Below, one piece after another: positions 1-7,889 of a stretch of DNA of 38,882 nucleotides. The stretch comes from a virus. Where the stretch lies: IMG/VR virus record IMGVR_UViG_3300028840_001471, positions 1-38,882 of that record; one strand, written 5' to 3'. The notes below the pieces were generated by a model, which worked only from the letters and a program-made list of their open reading frames with translations, had not been told where the DNA came from and did no database searches. Position 1 is the stretch's first letter. Every line of letters begins with the position of its first letter. The position numbers and the translations under genes were made by a program.

Positions 1-373
1 CTAAGCCCTCCGTTACGTCTGTTACTGACTTGGCTAATATATAAATACCGCCAAAGCGTTTTATAGTACGTTCAAATACTTTTTGCTCTTTTGACTGCGT
101 ACCGCCCGGGGCCTTTACTTCAATTTCCAAGCGCCGGCCGTCTGAGTAAATACCTGAAAGGTCAGCTTGCCCACGCTGACCAAAAGATATAACAGGCGGA
201 CTTTCAATTAAAGCAAGCGCTTTGGTGAAATTACCTTTAAGTAATTCAGCGCGTATGCCATGGAGAAAAGAAAAAGGCACAGCCTTACCTACGTTTTGGC
301 GCCATAATCTGTATTCAGGCTTTGTGCCAAATTCACGTAATATTTCATTTTGTATTTGTTTTTCTGTTTCCAT
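1..373 (-). CDS. VRR-NUC-type nuclease (3' end beyond window)
   Basis: Only the first 124 codons are in the window; the frame is open at the left edge. The start is ATG 373, preceded by a GGAGG site about 9 bases upstream. The second half has the VRR-NUC / PD-(D/E)XK pattern: GQADLSG with Asp71, then LEIEVKA with Glu85 and Lys87, then a Gln at about 97 and the GGIYILAKS stretch typical of the fold's last strand. VRR-NUC proteins in phages act as structure-specific nucleases or Holliday-junction resolvases in replication and recombination. It overlaps the upstream gene by 29 bases, so it is probably co-translated with the replication operon. The family is clear; the exact DNA substrate is inference. 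Confidence 0.8.
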   Translation of the reverse strand, partial: METEKQIQNEILREFGTKPEYRLWRQNVGKAVPFSFLHGIRAELLKGNFTKALALIESPPVISFGQRGQADLSGIYSDGRRLEIEVKAPGGTQSKEQKVFERTIKRFGGIYILAKSVTDVTEGL

Positions 374-605
374 TTTCGCCGGCCTCCATAGCTAATGCTT
401 CATTTAAACAGTCAAAACAGACATATAAACTAATAATTGTGTCCTCTTCTGGAGTCTTGCCGGAATCACATCTTGCAAGCTCATTTTTCTTTATTATTTT
501 ACCGCAGTAATTACAGTCATGCTCTTTTCTTACTCTAACAATTTTCCTATTTATCTCAGGCCAAAACTCATGCAATTCTATGTCTAATGCTTCTTTAACT
601 TTCAT
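345..605 (-). CDS. small zinc-ribbon-like protein
   Basis: This 86-residue protein starts at ATG 605 with a GGGAGG site 7 bases upstream, and its start overlaps the stop of the gene before it (ATGA). It has two Cys pairs, CNYC near residue 32 and CFDC near residue 63, consistent with one bound zinc. The C-terminus is basic and polar. No specific family is recognised. Its place between the nuclease and another Cys-rich protein in a tightly overlapping operon suggests a DNA-metabolism accessory role, which is inference only. Confidence 0.75.
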   Translation of the reverse strand: MKVKEALDIELHEFWPEINRKIVRVRKEHDCNYCGKIIKKNELARCDSGKTPEEDTIISLYVCFDCLNEALAMEAGENGNRKTNTK

Positions 606-1060
606 TTGCCGGCCTCCCTAAGTTTCTTTTCCATTGAAATACGGCGCGCCTCTAGCATCATCTGCGAAAGTCCGCCGTTTACCATTTCATTACCAAGCCA
701 CGCGGCCCAGCAGCGCCAGTGCGGGTGTATATCTTCGCCGCGGCGATTTAACTCAATTTCACATGGAAAGCTTTTGCATACCCAGCCCGGGCTTGGCGGC
801 TTATCGAATATTTCATAAGGGCATTTATGCCAAATATCATCTAAGTTGCGCCCGGCAACTTCCCACGTAAGGGCTGCCGCACGTTCAGTATTCTTTATAT
901 CAGCTGCAATGGTATTGGCTAGGTTTTCATCTGCTGCAGCACGGTACCCGCATTTTTCACAAGCCTTAGGGGTCCGGGCCATTTTATCAGCTGGTCCGCA
1001 CTTAAAGCAAATAGCCGGCGGCCGCTTCAGTATGTCTGCATGTTTTCCTTTTCTTTTCAT
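602..1060 (-). CDS. Cys-rich hypothetical protein
   Basis: This is a 152-residue protein with two CxxC pairs near the N-terminus (CFKC about 18-21, CEKC about 34-37) and four more Cys and several Trp residues in the second half. Such spacing suggests one or two zinc sites. The start ATG 1060 overlaps the stop of the radical-SAM-type gene (TAATG), and its own stop overlaps the next start (ATGA), so it belongs to the same translationally coupled operon. No family is recognised. Confidence 0.75.
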   Translation of the reverse strand: MKRKGKHADILKRPPAICFKCGPADKMARTPKACEKCGYRAAADENLANTIAADIKNTERAAALTWEVAGRNLDDIWHKCPYEIFDKPPSPGWVCKSFPCEIELNRRGEDIHPHWRCWAAWLGNEMVNGGLSQMMLEARRISMEKKLREAGK

Positions 1061-1779
1061 TATTTAACCCCTTTATTAAAAAGTATACGTTTGAAGTTAT
1101 CTTTAATTTTCAATTCTATTTTCATTTTCTGCAGTATGTCTACCAGCTGCCGGCATTTTGCACCGTCAGGTTCTACAAGGTCACTGCCTTTACTATCAGC
1201 ACCAAGGCTTACCCATTCAGGCTGCACCATTTCTACATACGTTAACATTTCGTCAATGTCAAAATCAATAACAGGCTCTATAGTAAGCGTGGTTTTAAAT
1301 CCATGGTTTTTAAGTATGGCAATTTCGTTTATACGGTTAACAGGGGCCGGGGCTGTGCATATTTCCCGGGTCAGTTTTTCCCTGTTCGTTTCCACTGTGG
1401 TACATAACCAAGTATTTTCTTTATCAGGAAACATAAGCGCAAAGTCTTTAAAGCGCCCCGGATTCTTACTCTGAAAAAGATATTTGTTATAACGGAAACG
1501 GCTGCAATAATCCAGCACGTCAAATATAAAATGGTCAGGTACCCACTTGCCCCACATATCCGTACTGGACCCTACAAATATAAAATTATGTTCCCCCAGC
1601 TGGGTACCGCCATTACGGCTTATTTCTTTGTCTATTAACTTAACATCATGCGTCCAGCCCATAGCCCCGGACCGTTTTATATAACAGTATTCACAGTCAT
1701 GGAGGCAGCGGCCCCGTATAGGGTTCCAAGTATGAGTTACAAACGGATACATATTTCCTTTAGCTTTATTCATTGCCAT
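1060..1779 (-). CDS. DUF5131 (phage Gp37/Gp68) radical-SAM-type protein
   Basis: This 239-residue protein has the DUF5131 layout: THTWNP followed by a CxxxCxxC triad (Cys25, Cys29, Cys32, then a Tyr) that matches a radical-SAM 4Fe-4S site. Next come FVGSSTDMWG, a KNPGRF stretch, the NRINEIAILKNHGFKTTLT segment and a VSLGADSKG motif near the C-terminus. These segments are shared with phage Gp37/Gp68 proteins and their bacterial relatives. The start ATG 1779 has AAAGGG 7-9 bases upstream. The chemistry and substrate of the family are not known to me; nucleic-acid or nucleotide modification is a guess from the fold and the replication context. The downstream gene overlaps at TAATG. Confidence 0.8.
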   Translation of the reverse strand: MAMNKAKGNMYPFVTHTWNPIRGRCLHDCEYCYIKRSGAMGWTHDVKLIDKEISRNGGTQLGEHNFIFVGSSTDMWGKWVPDHFIFDVLDYCSRFRYNKYLFQSKNPGRFKDFALMFPDKENTWLCTTVETNREKLTREICTAPAPVNRINEIAILKNHGFKTTLTIEPVIDFDIDEMLTYVEMVQPEWVSLGADSKGSDLVEPDGAKCRQLVDILQKMKIELKIKDNFKRILFNKGVK

Positions 1780-1796
1780 AATGACGCCCTTTCAAA

Positions 1797-2015
1797 TTAT
1801 AGACTTATAAAAGTTTCACACGTTAAACATTCAACTACAGGAGGCTTACTGTTTTTATACCCTTGTATTAACCATAAGCCGCAGTGTGGGCAGCGTATAA
1901 CGTATTGACCGCTGCCGCAATGTCCGCAGTGCCATTCAGCTACGTCACCTTCTATTACGTGTCCTACTGCCGGCTGATTGCAATTAGGGCAAGCTTTAAC
2001 TATATTGCCGTCCAT
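1797..2015 (-). CDS. double zinc-ribbon small protein
   Basis: This 72-residue protein is dominated by four CxxC pairs: CPNC, CGHC, CPHC and CLTC. That is enough for two zinc ribbons of the rubredoxin-knuckle kind. The start ATG 2015 overlaps the helicase stop codon (TAATG), so it is probably made by termination-reinitiation after the helicase. It may be a nucleic-acid-binding partner of the helicase or of the neighbouring radical-SAM-type protein; neither is shown by the sequence. Confidence 0.75.
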   Translation of the reverse strand: MDGNIVKACPNCNQPAVGHVIEGDVAEWHCGHCGSGQYVIRCPHCGLWLIQGYKNSKPPVVECLTCETFISL

Positions 2016-3451
2016 TATACTTTAAATTCCTTGTTAAGCAGCTTAGTTACCTCAGAGTCTAAAGCTGACCCGGGAAAGTGGCCATATATACGTTTGTACT
2101 GGACGCGTGCCCAGCCCATTTTATAACCCTTATCCCAAGCTATTTGTACGTAATGCGCATAAATTTTACGTTTGTTTTCTTCATTAGGTTCTATAAGTAT
2201 TGTATCTATTACTACCGGACTTTCCCCGAATATAGCCTTATACTTTGCGCGGTCCCTATTTATCTGTTTCCAGACTGCCTGCTTATCACTAAAAGGCACT
2301 AACTGGCCAGCCTGGACGGCTGCAAGTGCCCGGGCTACAGGGGAAAGGTCCTTACCGCAGTCAGGGCATACCCTGCAGCCAGTTTTAACAAGTAATAAAC
2401 AATCCGGGCACGTTTTTAACCCCAAAGCCTCAGACGGACGCTTAGCCCCTTCTGCAAGGCTGTATTCTATGGGGCGTGTAGGGCTGCCGTGACGCAGTGC
2501 ATTGCCTGCATGATCAAGTATAAGCGCGTAACCCTCAGGGCGCATTATACGGCCGCACATTTGCAGCCAGAGGCATAGGGACGCTGTAGCCCGGGCCATT
2601 ATGGCGCAGTCAAGGGCTGGAACGTCAAAACCTTCGGTAACTATTCCTACATTTGACACTATAGGCGTTATTCCGTCTCTGAGACGCGCTAATATGGCGT
2701 CTCTTTCAGCTTTAGGCGTTTTTCCGTCCAAGTGTTCGGCCCGGACCCCTGCGGCCTCAAAATCCCTTACAATAGCTTTACTGTGGTCTATAGTACTGGC
2801 AAAGGCAATAGTTTTAAGTCCTTTGGCTTTTTGCAGCCATGTTTCTACTATGTCTGCCCTTAATTTGCTTTTATTAGAACGCTGCCCAAGTTCCTTTTTA
2901 GACCAGTCCCCGCCTATTTTCTTGGCGCCGGTCATATCCGGGGCAGCATGTGAATATATTACAGGCTCTTGTATGTGTCCAGCGGCTACAAGTTCGGCCG
3001 GCGTGGCAGCAACTACCAGCCGGCCAAACATGTCACCTAGCCCCCGGCCGTCCAGTCTAAAGGGCGTGGCAGTAGCCCCTACTATTGGTAAGCCAGAGTC
3101 AAAAAGTTTCTGATACTGACTTGCACTAATAGCGTGGTGTGCTTCGTCAATTACAATAAGGTCTATGTCTTCGTCTACGGGCCGGCGTGCTTGTTTCTGC
3201 ACAGACGTTACTTTATAGTTGCTAAATCCTATATGGTCTAAATGGTCCCCAGCCTGCGTAATCAATTCCCGGCGGTGTGCAACCCATAACACACGCATTG
3301 AAAGCCGGCGGCAAAGCTTAGTAAGCATAACCGTTTTGCCGGACCCTGTGGGGCTGACTAAAAGCGGATTAGCGGCCAAGCACTTACTAAGCTGCCGCAC
3401 GGCTTTGCTCTGATAATTACGCATAAGTGGAGGGGGTGAAAAAGACTTCAT
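2015..3451 (-). CDS. SF2 DEAH-box DNA helicase
   Basis: This is a 478-residue superfamily 2 helicase. Motif I is SPTGSGKT (about 33-40), motif II DEAH (102-105), motif III-like GATATPF (125-131), and motif VI QMCGRIMR (297-304). A Cys cluster (Cys348, 351, 359, 362, 365) forms a probable zinc finger after the second RecA domain. This pattern is common in phage 'type III restriction/Rad25-like' replication helicases. An upstream in-frame start at 3541 would add 30 basic residues inside the preceding gene; ATG 3451 is preferred because it lies two bases after the upstream stop and the conserved domain begins soon after it. It probably unwinds DNA during replication or recombination together with the Sak4-like ATPase and ssDNA-binding protein upstream. 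Confidence 0.92.
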   Translation of the reverse strand: MKSFSPPPLMRNYQSKAVRQLSKCLAANPLLVSPTGSGKTVMLTKLCRRLSMRVLWVAHRRELITQAGDHLDHIGFSNYKVTSVQKQARRPVDEDIDLIVIDEAHHAISASQYQKLFDSGLPIVGATATPFRLDGRGLGDMFGRLVVAATPAELVAAGHIQEPVIYSHAAPDMTGAKKIGGDWSKKELGQRSNKSKLRADIVETWLQKAKGLKTIAFASTIDHSKAIVRDFEAAGVRAEHLDGKTPKAERDAILARLRDGITPIVSNVGIVTEGFDVPALDCAIMARATASLCLWLQMCGRIMRPEGYALILDHAGNALRHGSPTRPIEYSLAEGAKRPSEALGLKTCPDCLLLVKTGCRVCPDCGKDLSPVARALAAVQAGQLVPFSDKQAVWKQINRDRAKYKAIFGESPVVIDTILIEPNEENKRKIYAHYVQIAWDKGYKMGWARVQYKRIYGHFPGSALDSEVTKLLNKEFKV

Positions 3452-3452
3452 G

Positions 3453-4172
3453 CTAGAACGGTACCCCCGCTGTTTTCCGTACTTCTTCCCAGTCTTCGTC
3501 TGTAAAGTCTTCTTCGTCTTTGTCCGGTACGGCCCTTTCAAGCAGGTTTGCCCACTCCTTCAGGGCTTGCGCACGCTTTCCATTTTCAAGCCCGTTAAGT
3601 GCCTTTTCGCTGGCCTTCTTTTCAAGGAAAGCTTGCCATGCAAGCGTATACGGGTCAGTTTCAGCGTCTTCGTCTTCGGGCTCAGGGGGTTCTGGTATGC
3701 CTGTAGCTTCGTCTACAGCTGCGTCTTTCTTTTTCGCCGGTTTCTTTTTGCTTGGTGCTGCAGCTGCCGTGGTCCCTACGCTTTCGCCTACTTCTTTTTT
3801 CCATTCAGCATTAAGCTGCTTAATAGTCTTTGCGTCTGCGTCTTCAATCCCGGGACTGCCCCAGATTGCAAACTCCCAGCGTTCCCGGTCCTCTGTTTCC
3901 CCGTCTGCATTTGTATAGTATTCATGCGTGCAGATTAACTCTGTAGTTTGCACTGCAAAATCAGGGGAAGAGTAGTCACCGTTAAAGCCCATTGCTTTAA
4001 GCTTTTTGTAGCTGTTTTTCTTCGCCTTTTTGGAAAGGTAAGTATAAACAGTCCGGTTAATGTCTTCACCCTCAATAGCCCACTCTGAAGCTATACACGG
4101 CGTGCCGGTTCCTTTGGATTTCCCAAAAGTCACACTTACTAAGTGTGCTGTATAACGGCCTTCGTCTATCAT
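3453..4172 (-). CDS. DUF669-like putative ssDNA-binding protein
   Basis: This is a 239-residue protein. The N-terminal ~125 residues (IDEGRYTAHLVSVTFGKSKG, a TPCIASEWAIEG strand, a YTYLSKKA stretch) look like the DUF669 proteins found next to Sak4-type ATPases and phage helicases, which are thought to bind single-stranded DNA. The middle is a Lys/Ala- and Pro/Glu-rich linker, and the C-terminal third ends in an acidic tract, as in many SSBs that recruit partners by an acidic tail. The start ATG 4172 is chosen because AGGAG sits 8 bases upstream; a GTG three codons earlier overlaps that site. Homology to DUF669 is by pattern and order only. Confidence 0.65.
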   Translation of the reverse strand: MIDEGRYTAHLVSVTFGKSKGTGTPCIASEWAIEGEDINRTVYTYLSKKAKKNSYKKLKAMGFNGDYSSPDFAVQTTELICTHEYYTNADGETEDRERWEFAIWGSPGIEDADAKTIKQLNAEWKKEVGESVGTTAAAAPSKKKPAKKKDAAVDEATGIPEPPEPEDEDAETDPYTLAWQAFLEKKASEKALNGLENGKRAQALKEWANLLERAVPDKDEEDFTDEDWEEVRKTAGVPF

Positions 4173-4202
4173 GGTTTTCACTCCTATATAAAAAGAAAAA
4201 AA

Positions 4203-5066
4203 TTACTCTGTTTCCTCTTCGCTTTCCTCAGGCTCTATACCGCCCGGGCTGGTCAATTCAAGCCAAAGAGTATTAAACATTTCTGCAGGGTCAGCCGGCA
4301 TGTTTATTTCACTTGTCATGCCGTACCTGTTTTTGGCGTCATGCGTATCTCTATGCTCAGTGAATAATACGCGGTCAGTACCGCCTATACCCTTTCCCTC
4401 ATCATCAACTATACTTTCAAAGGTCCCGAACAAACAGGCGTCAGCCCAGCGGCGCGCAGCACCCCACAAATTCGCGTTAAGGGCTGCTACATACCTGTCA
4501 TGATCATCATTCATAGGGTCTTTGAAGGTAGTTATAGCGCAGTGTGAAAGCGCAAGTATGAATATTTCCAGCGCTTCCAGCTGGGCAAGAAACTTGCGCC
4601 ATACAGGAATAGCTATTTTAACGCCGCGGCCATAGCTATTAAACTTATTCCAGTTTCCGCTATATTCCGCTTTGCATACCTGCTCGAATAGTTGCGCTTC
4701 AAAGCCGCTTAGTTCGTCAAGTATCAGAGCGTCAAAACCAGCCAAAGAGTCTAAAGCTTCCAAGGTTTCTGCCCATGTTTCTGTAACAAGATTTTTTACC
4801 TTAGGTACGCGGCCCATACCGTACAGGGTTTTATACCCGGTTTCCGTCTGAGGCATAAGAAAGGCCACGTTTTTAAATTCCGCGTGTTCCTGAACGTATG
4901 CGCCCATAGACGTTTTACCCCAGCCCTCTATGGCAACTACAATAACTTTAGGGGGCAAAAAATACTCTTCCGGGTCCTGAAACAAATTACTTACCGGCTG
5001 TTTCCTATCCGGCGCCCCTTTACCGCTTCTTTTCGGGGGCGGTGCTGTTTTTCCTTTTGCGGCCAT
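4203..5066 (-). CDS. Sak4-like RecA-fold ATPase (AAA_24 type)
   Basis: This 287-residue protein has a degenerate N-terminal Pro/Lys-rich leader, a Walker A at about 46-52 (IEGWGKTS) and a Walker B at 112-118 (DALILDE). A later ILALSHCAI strand is typical of the AAA_24/Sak4 group. Sak4 proteins are short RecA-like ATPases that assist single-strand annealing and recombination in phages, usually with an SSB. Here the DUF669-like protein follows directly and the Cas4-like nuclease precedes, which supports that role. The start ATG 5066 has GGAG 8 bases upstream. The C-terminus is acidic (a run ending EESEEETE). Confidence 0.82.
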   Translation of the reverse strand: MAAKGKTAPPPKRSGKGAPDRKQPVSNLFQDPEEYFLPPKVIVVAIEGWGKTSMGAYVQEHAEFKNVAFLMPQTETGYKTLYGMGRVPKVKNLVTETWAETLEALDSLAGFDALILDELSGFEAQLFEQVCKAEYSGNWNKFNSYGRGVKIAIPVWRKFLAQLEALEIFILALSHCAITTFKDPMNDDHDRYVAALNANLWGAARRWADACLFGTFESIVDDEGKGIGGTDRVLFTEHRDTHDAKNRYGMTSEINMPADPAEMFNTLWLELTSPGGIEPEESEEETE

Positions 5067-5114
5067 GTTTATAACTCCTATAAAAAAGTATACGGCTTGC
5101 TTTAGCGTTTATTA

Positions 5115-6164
5115 TTAATTACCCCCTTTCTCGCTAAGTTCTACATGTGGCTTTTTAAATTCAAAACCTACAGGGGCAAACTCGCTGCTTTCGTCTATTC
5201 CGCCCTCTGTACATATATCAAAATACGGGCAAGGCTTATTCCATTTAAAGCATGCGTCCGTATTCTTGAAAAAATACCCGTTCTTATAGCATTCCTGCAG
5301 CATTTTCTGCTGCTGCCATAATTCAAATTCAAATTCTTTAAGATCACCGGCCAGCCGGGGCACGTCTTTACGGCAGAAATAATACTCAGGTCTTTCCATC
5401 ATGTCAGAATATACGCGTTTTTCAAAGGCCGCCACAGTTTCCGGCTCTGTTTCAATGGTCAGACCTTCGCCGCCTGTCTGCCGGGGCGTTTTACCGTCCT
5501 TGTTATATACCCTATCACCTTTTTCGTCCATTACAATTTTCTTGCCGTCTTTGTCCAGCACTGCAAGCTGTTTAGGCTGCAGCTGTGGCCTTCTGGTAAC
5601 GTCATAAAGTATATACCTTACGTCATACCCTGCGGCCTGTGCTGCCATGTAATACAGGCTAATTTGCTGGTCCATAAGCAGCTTGCGCCAGTAGGGCTGC
5701 CCGGGTTCTATATCCCATGTGGTAGTTTTATGCTCCATAAGGGCTAGCGCATTGTCACGCATAGGCAATTGCACTATTTTGTCAATTTTCCCGGCCACTT
5801 TGAAATTAGGTGTTACGCCGTTTGTTTCAGGGTTTATAATCGCCTGCTTAAATTCTAGTTCTGTTTCTATGGTCCGTACGGCATCATCTTTCCAATATTC
5901 CAAATATGCCTTAACCATTCCCCGGGAAAGTGCCTGCATACAGTTATACTGGTAGATTTCTTCAGGTTCTTCTATGAAGCTTGGCGGGTCCTGAAATTCC
6001 GGTACCTCTTTAAGTTCAAGGCCTTTGTGGAACATGCCCCCTACAAATAAGGCCGTTTCGTCTTTCTGTTTATACAGACCTTTCACATAACGCAGCCAGT
6101 ACATGCGTAAACACGTCTTGGCGCAACTCATACTTGAATTTGTTAAAAGTTTACTTTTTCCCAT
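5115..6164 (-). CDS. Cas4/RecB-like PD-(D/E)XK nuclease with Fe-S Cys set
   Basis: This is a 349-residue nuclease. The core motif is Asp128 (KIDKIVQ) followed by Glu144-x-Lys146 (MEHKTT), and QQISLYYMAAQ is the downstream QxxxY motif of RecB-family nucleases. Cys14 and Cys18 at the N-terminus plus Cys305, Cys312 and Cys318 at the C-terminus match the split Cys arrangement that holds a 4Fe-4S cluster in Cas4 and AddB. Such phage exonucleases process DNA ends for strand annealing. It is followed by the Sak4-like ATPase. A GAGGG site lies 6 bases before ATG 6164. The start overlaps the end of the preceding gene by 14 bases. Confidence 0.88.
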   Translation of the reverse strand: MGKSKLLTNSSMSCAKTCLRMYWLRYVKGLYKQKDETALFVGGMFHKGLELKEVPEFQDPPSFIEEPEEIYQYNCMQALSRGMVKAYLEYWKDDAVRTIETELEFKQAIINPETNGVTPNFKVAGKIDKIVQLPMRDNALALMEHKTTTWDIEPGQPYWRKLLMDQQISLYYMAAQAAGYDVRYILYDVTRRPQLQPKQLAVLDKDGKKIVMDEKGDRVYNKDGKTPRQTGGEGLTIETEPETVAAFEKRVYSDMMERPEYYFCRKDVPRLAGDLKEFEFELWQQQKMLQECYKNGYFFKNTDACFKWNKPCPYFDICTEGGIDESSEFAPVGFEFKKPHVELSEKGGN

Positions 6165-6546
6165 ACTCTGCCCTCTCTTTAAAAAAATTATTTATTTCCG
6201 TAGCTATGTCGGCTGGTATTTCGCCGTCATCACTATTGGAGGCATCCCATAAAATGCCTAGCCATTCAAACATAACGGCCGTATGTTCAATTAAAAATCT
6301 ATCCCCCTGTTTTTCTACTTCCATTTGGTGTGACCCGCAGCCGGCATATACCATTACGGCTTCACCGTTCGGGCCGTCTATGCCTTGGAATATTCCGTTT
6401 TCTTTATCCCTGGCAAGCCCTGCAAGTCTTCTTTTATTACTTTCAGCTTTCCAGTCCGGGTCATTTTCTTTAGTCTCATAATATCCCCTTTCTTTTACTT
6501 CGTCAAGTTCATAGTTAAGTTTCCACTTGCCTTTTGTATATTCCAT
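6151..6546 (-). CDS. hypothetical protein
   Basis: This 131-residue protein starts at ATG 6546 with AAAGGG 6-8 bases upstream. It begins MEYTKGKWKLNYE and contains a VMVYAGCGSHQ strand and a conserved-looking FLIEHTAVMFEWLG segment. The N-terminal 'T.G.W......' and the later 'N..I.a.a..lle...' style resemble small phage proteins of unknown role found near nucleases, but no family is assigned with confidence. It overlaps the nuclease gene by 14 bases, so the two are co-expressed. Confidence 0.75.
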   Translation of the reverse strand: MEYTKGKWKLNYELDEVKERGYYETKENDPDWKAESNKRRLAGLARDKENGIFQGIDGPNGEAVMVYAGCGSHQMEVEKQGDRFLIEHTAVMFEWLGILWDASNSDDGEIPADIATEINNFFKERAEYGKK

Positions 6547-6582
6547 ACTCTGCCCTTTCTTTTTAAATTATGCGCCGGCGTT

Positions 6583-6972
6583 CTAGCTACGCCCATATCC
6601 GGGGCGCAGTCCGTAACGCCGGCGCGCGCGTGGGTAGTCTTCGCCTTCCATACGCCTTGACGTGACCTTTGTAAGCTCTTCAAGGTTAAATTCAAAGTCT
6701 ATACCGTCTACGTCCATCTGGAAAGCTTTACAGTCTTTCTTTATCATCAATACGCAAAGCTCAGCGCGTGTGTCTTTTTCCACTGCGCCGGCCCGTTTTC
6801 TTTCAAGCTCTGCTACTTTCATTTTACGGGCTAATGCCGCTATGTCTTTTGGTATTTTCATACCGGGGAAAAGTGTTGTACGCGGCTCGTTATCCCCTTC
6901 AAGCTCTACCGGTTCTTCTGGTACCGGTTTTTTCTTCGCCGGTTTCCGGGCCGGCACCGTCTTTTTAGCCAT
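6583..6972 (-). CDS. hypothetical protein with Lys/Pro-rich N-terminus
   Basis: This 129-residue protein starts at ATG 6972, chosen because AGGAG is 8 bases upstream; ATG 6978 and earlier codons lie too close to or before that site. Residues 1-25 are Lys/Ala/Pro-rich and probably disordered, the middle is a predicted helix (KDIAALARKMKVAELERK), and the C-terminus is Arg-rich. Role unknown. It is the first gene of the block that leads into the recombination nuclease, and a candidate promoter lies just before it. Confidence 0.7.
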   Translation of the reverse strand: MAKKTVPARKPAKKKPVPEEPVELEGDNEPRTTLFPGMKIPKDIAALARKMKVAELERKRAGAVEKDTRAELCVLMIKKDCKAFQMDVDGIDFEFNLEELTKVTSRRMEGEDYPRARRRYGLRPGYGRS

Positions 6973-7082
6973 AAGCATTACTCCTAAATATACGGCCAAG
7001 TGTTTTGCCTTATCATCAGTACCCGGGCGGCACCCCGGGTAAAGCGGCGGGGCTATTAGTGGTATTAAAGGGAAAAGTTGAC

Positions 7083-7110
7083 GTTATATAGTTACCCCGG
7101 CCGCTTTCAA
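7083..7110 (-). promoter_or_regulatory. candidate leftward sigma70-type promoter
   Basis: On the minus strand TTGAAA (7110-7105) is followed after 16 bases by TATAAC (7088-7083). It lies in the 140-base gap between the genes ending at 7113 and starting at 6972, and would drive the recombination and replication genes. Assigned by consensus match only. Confidence 0.4.
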
Positions 7111-7112
7111 TG

Positions 7113-7310
7113 TTACACCTTAACTACGCAGTTAAGCGCTTCGGCAATGTTATTAGATGCTTCTATAAAAGCGTCATACGCATTATCTAATAACACCCAC
7201 ATATCAGCATGTATGCTTCTATCATCTTTGAGTTTACGCAAATTATTCGCGCAGTCCTTTGCCTTATCATCAAGTTTACGCAGCTGCTTTTTTCTTTCCT
7301 TGTTTGTCAT
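7113..7310 (-). CDS. small helical hypothetical protein
   Basis: This 65-residue protein starts at ATG 7310 with GGAGGG 7 bases upstream. It is Lys-rich and almost entirely helix-forming (NKERKKQLRKLDDKAKDCA), and could be a small coiled coil. Function unknown. It follows the 82-residue gene with only two bases between them. Confidence 0.65.
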   Translation of the reverse strand: MTNKERKKQLRKLDDKAKDCANNLRKLKDDRSIHADMWVLLDNAYDAFIEASNNIAEALNCVVKV

Positions 7311-7312
7311 GT

Positions 7313-7561
7313 TTAGCCCTCCGTGTTAAATACAAAATTAGTTACGTTATTCTTAAATTTGTCTTTAAAATCCGCGTGAATTTTGCACCATTCATAAACT
7401 GCCGTTACTCTTTTGTCATTAGCTTCAAATATTGTAGGCTCACTGTTAATAAGCCCAGCTAAAAAAACGTTATTATGAAGCTGGGTTATTATGCTTGTAT
7501 GTGTATGCATTACCTCTATTTTCGTTTTCTGTCCAAGGAATGTAAAGCTTACTAAATCCAT
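7313..7561 (-). CDS. hypothetical protein
   Basis: This 82-residue protein starts at ATG 7561, preceded by GGAGGG at the usual spacing; a longer frame to 7597 would run into the terminator hairpin and has no better site. It begins MDLVSFTFLGQK and looks like a small mixed alpha/beta domain. No family is recognised. Confidence 0.65.
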   Translation of the reverse strand: MDLVSFTFLGQKTKIEVMHTHTSIITQLHNNVFLAGLINSEPTIFEANDKRVTAVYEWCKIHADFKDKFKNNVTNFVFNTEG

Positions 7562-7580
7562 GGTTTGCCCTCCGTAGGAT

Positions 7581-7608
7581 AAAAAGGGGCGGCCCAAGTG
7601 ACCGCCCC
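7581..7608 (-). terminator. rho-independent terminator
   Basis: On the minus strand a 7-bp perfect stem, GGGGCGG (7608-7602) with CCGCCCC (7592-7586), closes a 9-base loop and is followed at once by TTTTT (7585-7581). It sits between the 90-residue gene and the 82-residue gene, so it may attenuate rather than fully stop leftward transcription. Confidence 0.75.
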
Positions 7609-7616
7609 TGATTTAT

Positions 7617-7889
7617 TTATATAGTATTACAAAGTAATTGAATAACTGCTTTATACATGTCTTTATTTATGTGCTCACAAAATCCATTAGTTGCATAAAA
7701 TTCACCGTCAATGTCATACACTTTACATAATGGATAATCCCAGCCGTCACTAATAACTTTCATGCAGCCTTTTCCGGCATGTCTCAACCTGAAATTATAA
7801 CCAAAAAGTTTAAACTCATTTTTTGAAACGTTTACCTTAACCGTAATTTCTTCGCCGCTCCAATCTGCTTTGTTGCATGTAATTTCCAT
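7617..7889 (-). CDS. hypothetical protein
   Basis: This 90-residue protein is the first gene after the control region at 7890-8155. The start ATG 7889 is chosen for the GGAGGG site 7 bases upstream; an ATG at 7904 overlaps that site. It contains several Cys residues (CNKADW, GKGCMK, FCEHINK, LLCNTI) and alternating beta and Gly-rich stretches. Function unknown; its position makes it a probable early gene. Confidence 0.7.
   Translation of the reverse strand: MEITCNKADWSGEEITVKVNVSKNEFKLFGYNFRLRHAGKGCMKVISDGWDYPLCKVYDIDGEFYATNGFCEHINKDMYKAVIQLLCNTI

Noticed and set aside
2601-3113. Long plus-strand frames inside helicase, tape measure and other genes (also 21832-22425 and 34349-34870)
   Set aside because: They lie antisense to well-supported genes, are low-complexity Ser/Ala/Leu sequences and show no ribosome site or domain; they are shadows.
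3452-3541. N-terminal 30-residue extension of the helicase
   Set aside because: It lies inside the preceding gene, is a basic low-complexity run, and a start right after that gene's stop fits better.
7020-7040. Inverted repeat of two CCCGGG blocks as a terminator
   Set aside because: The arms are short and each is self-complementary, and no T-run follows on either strand.
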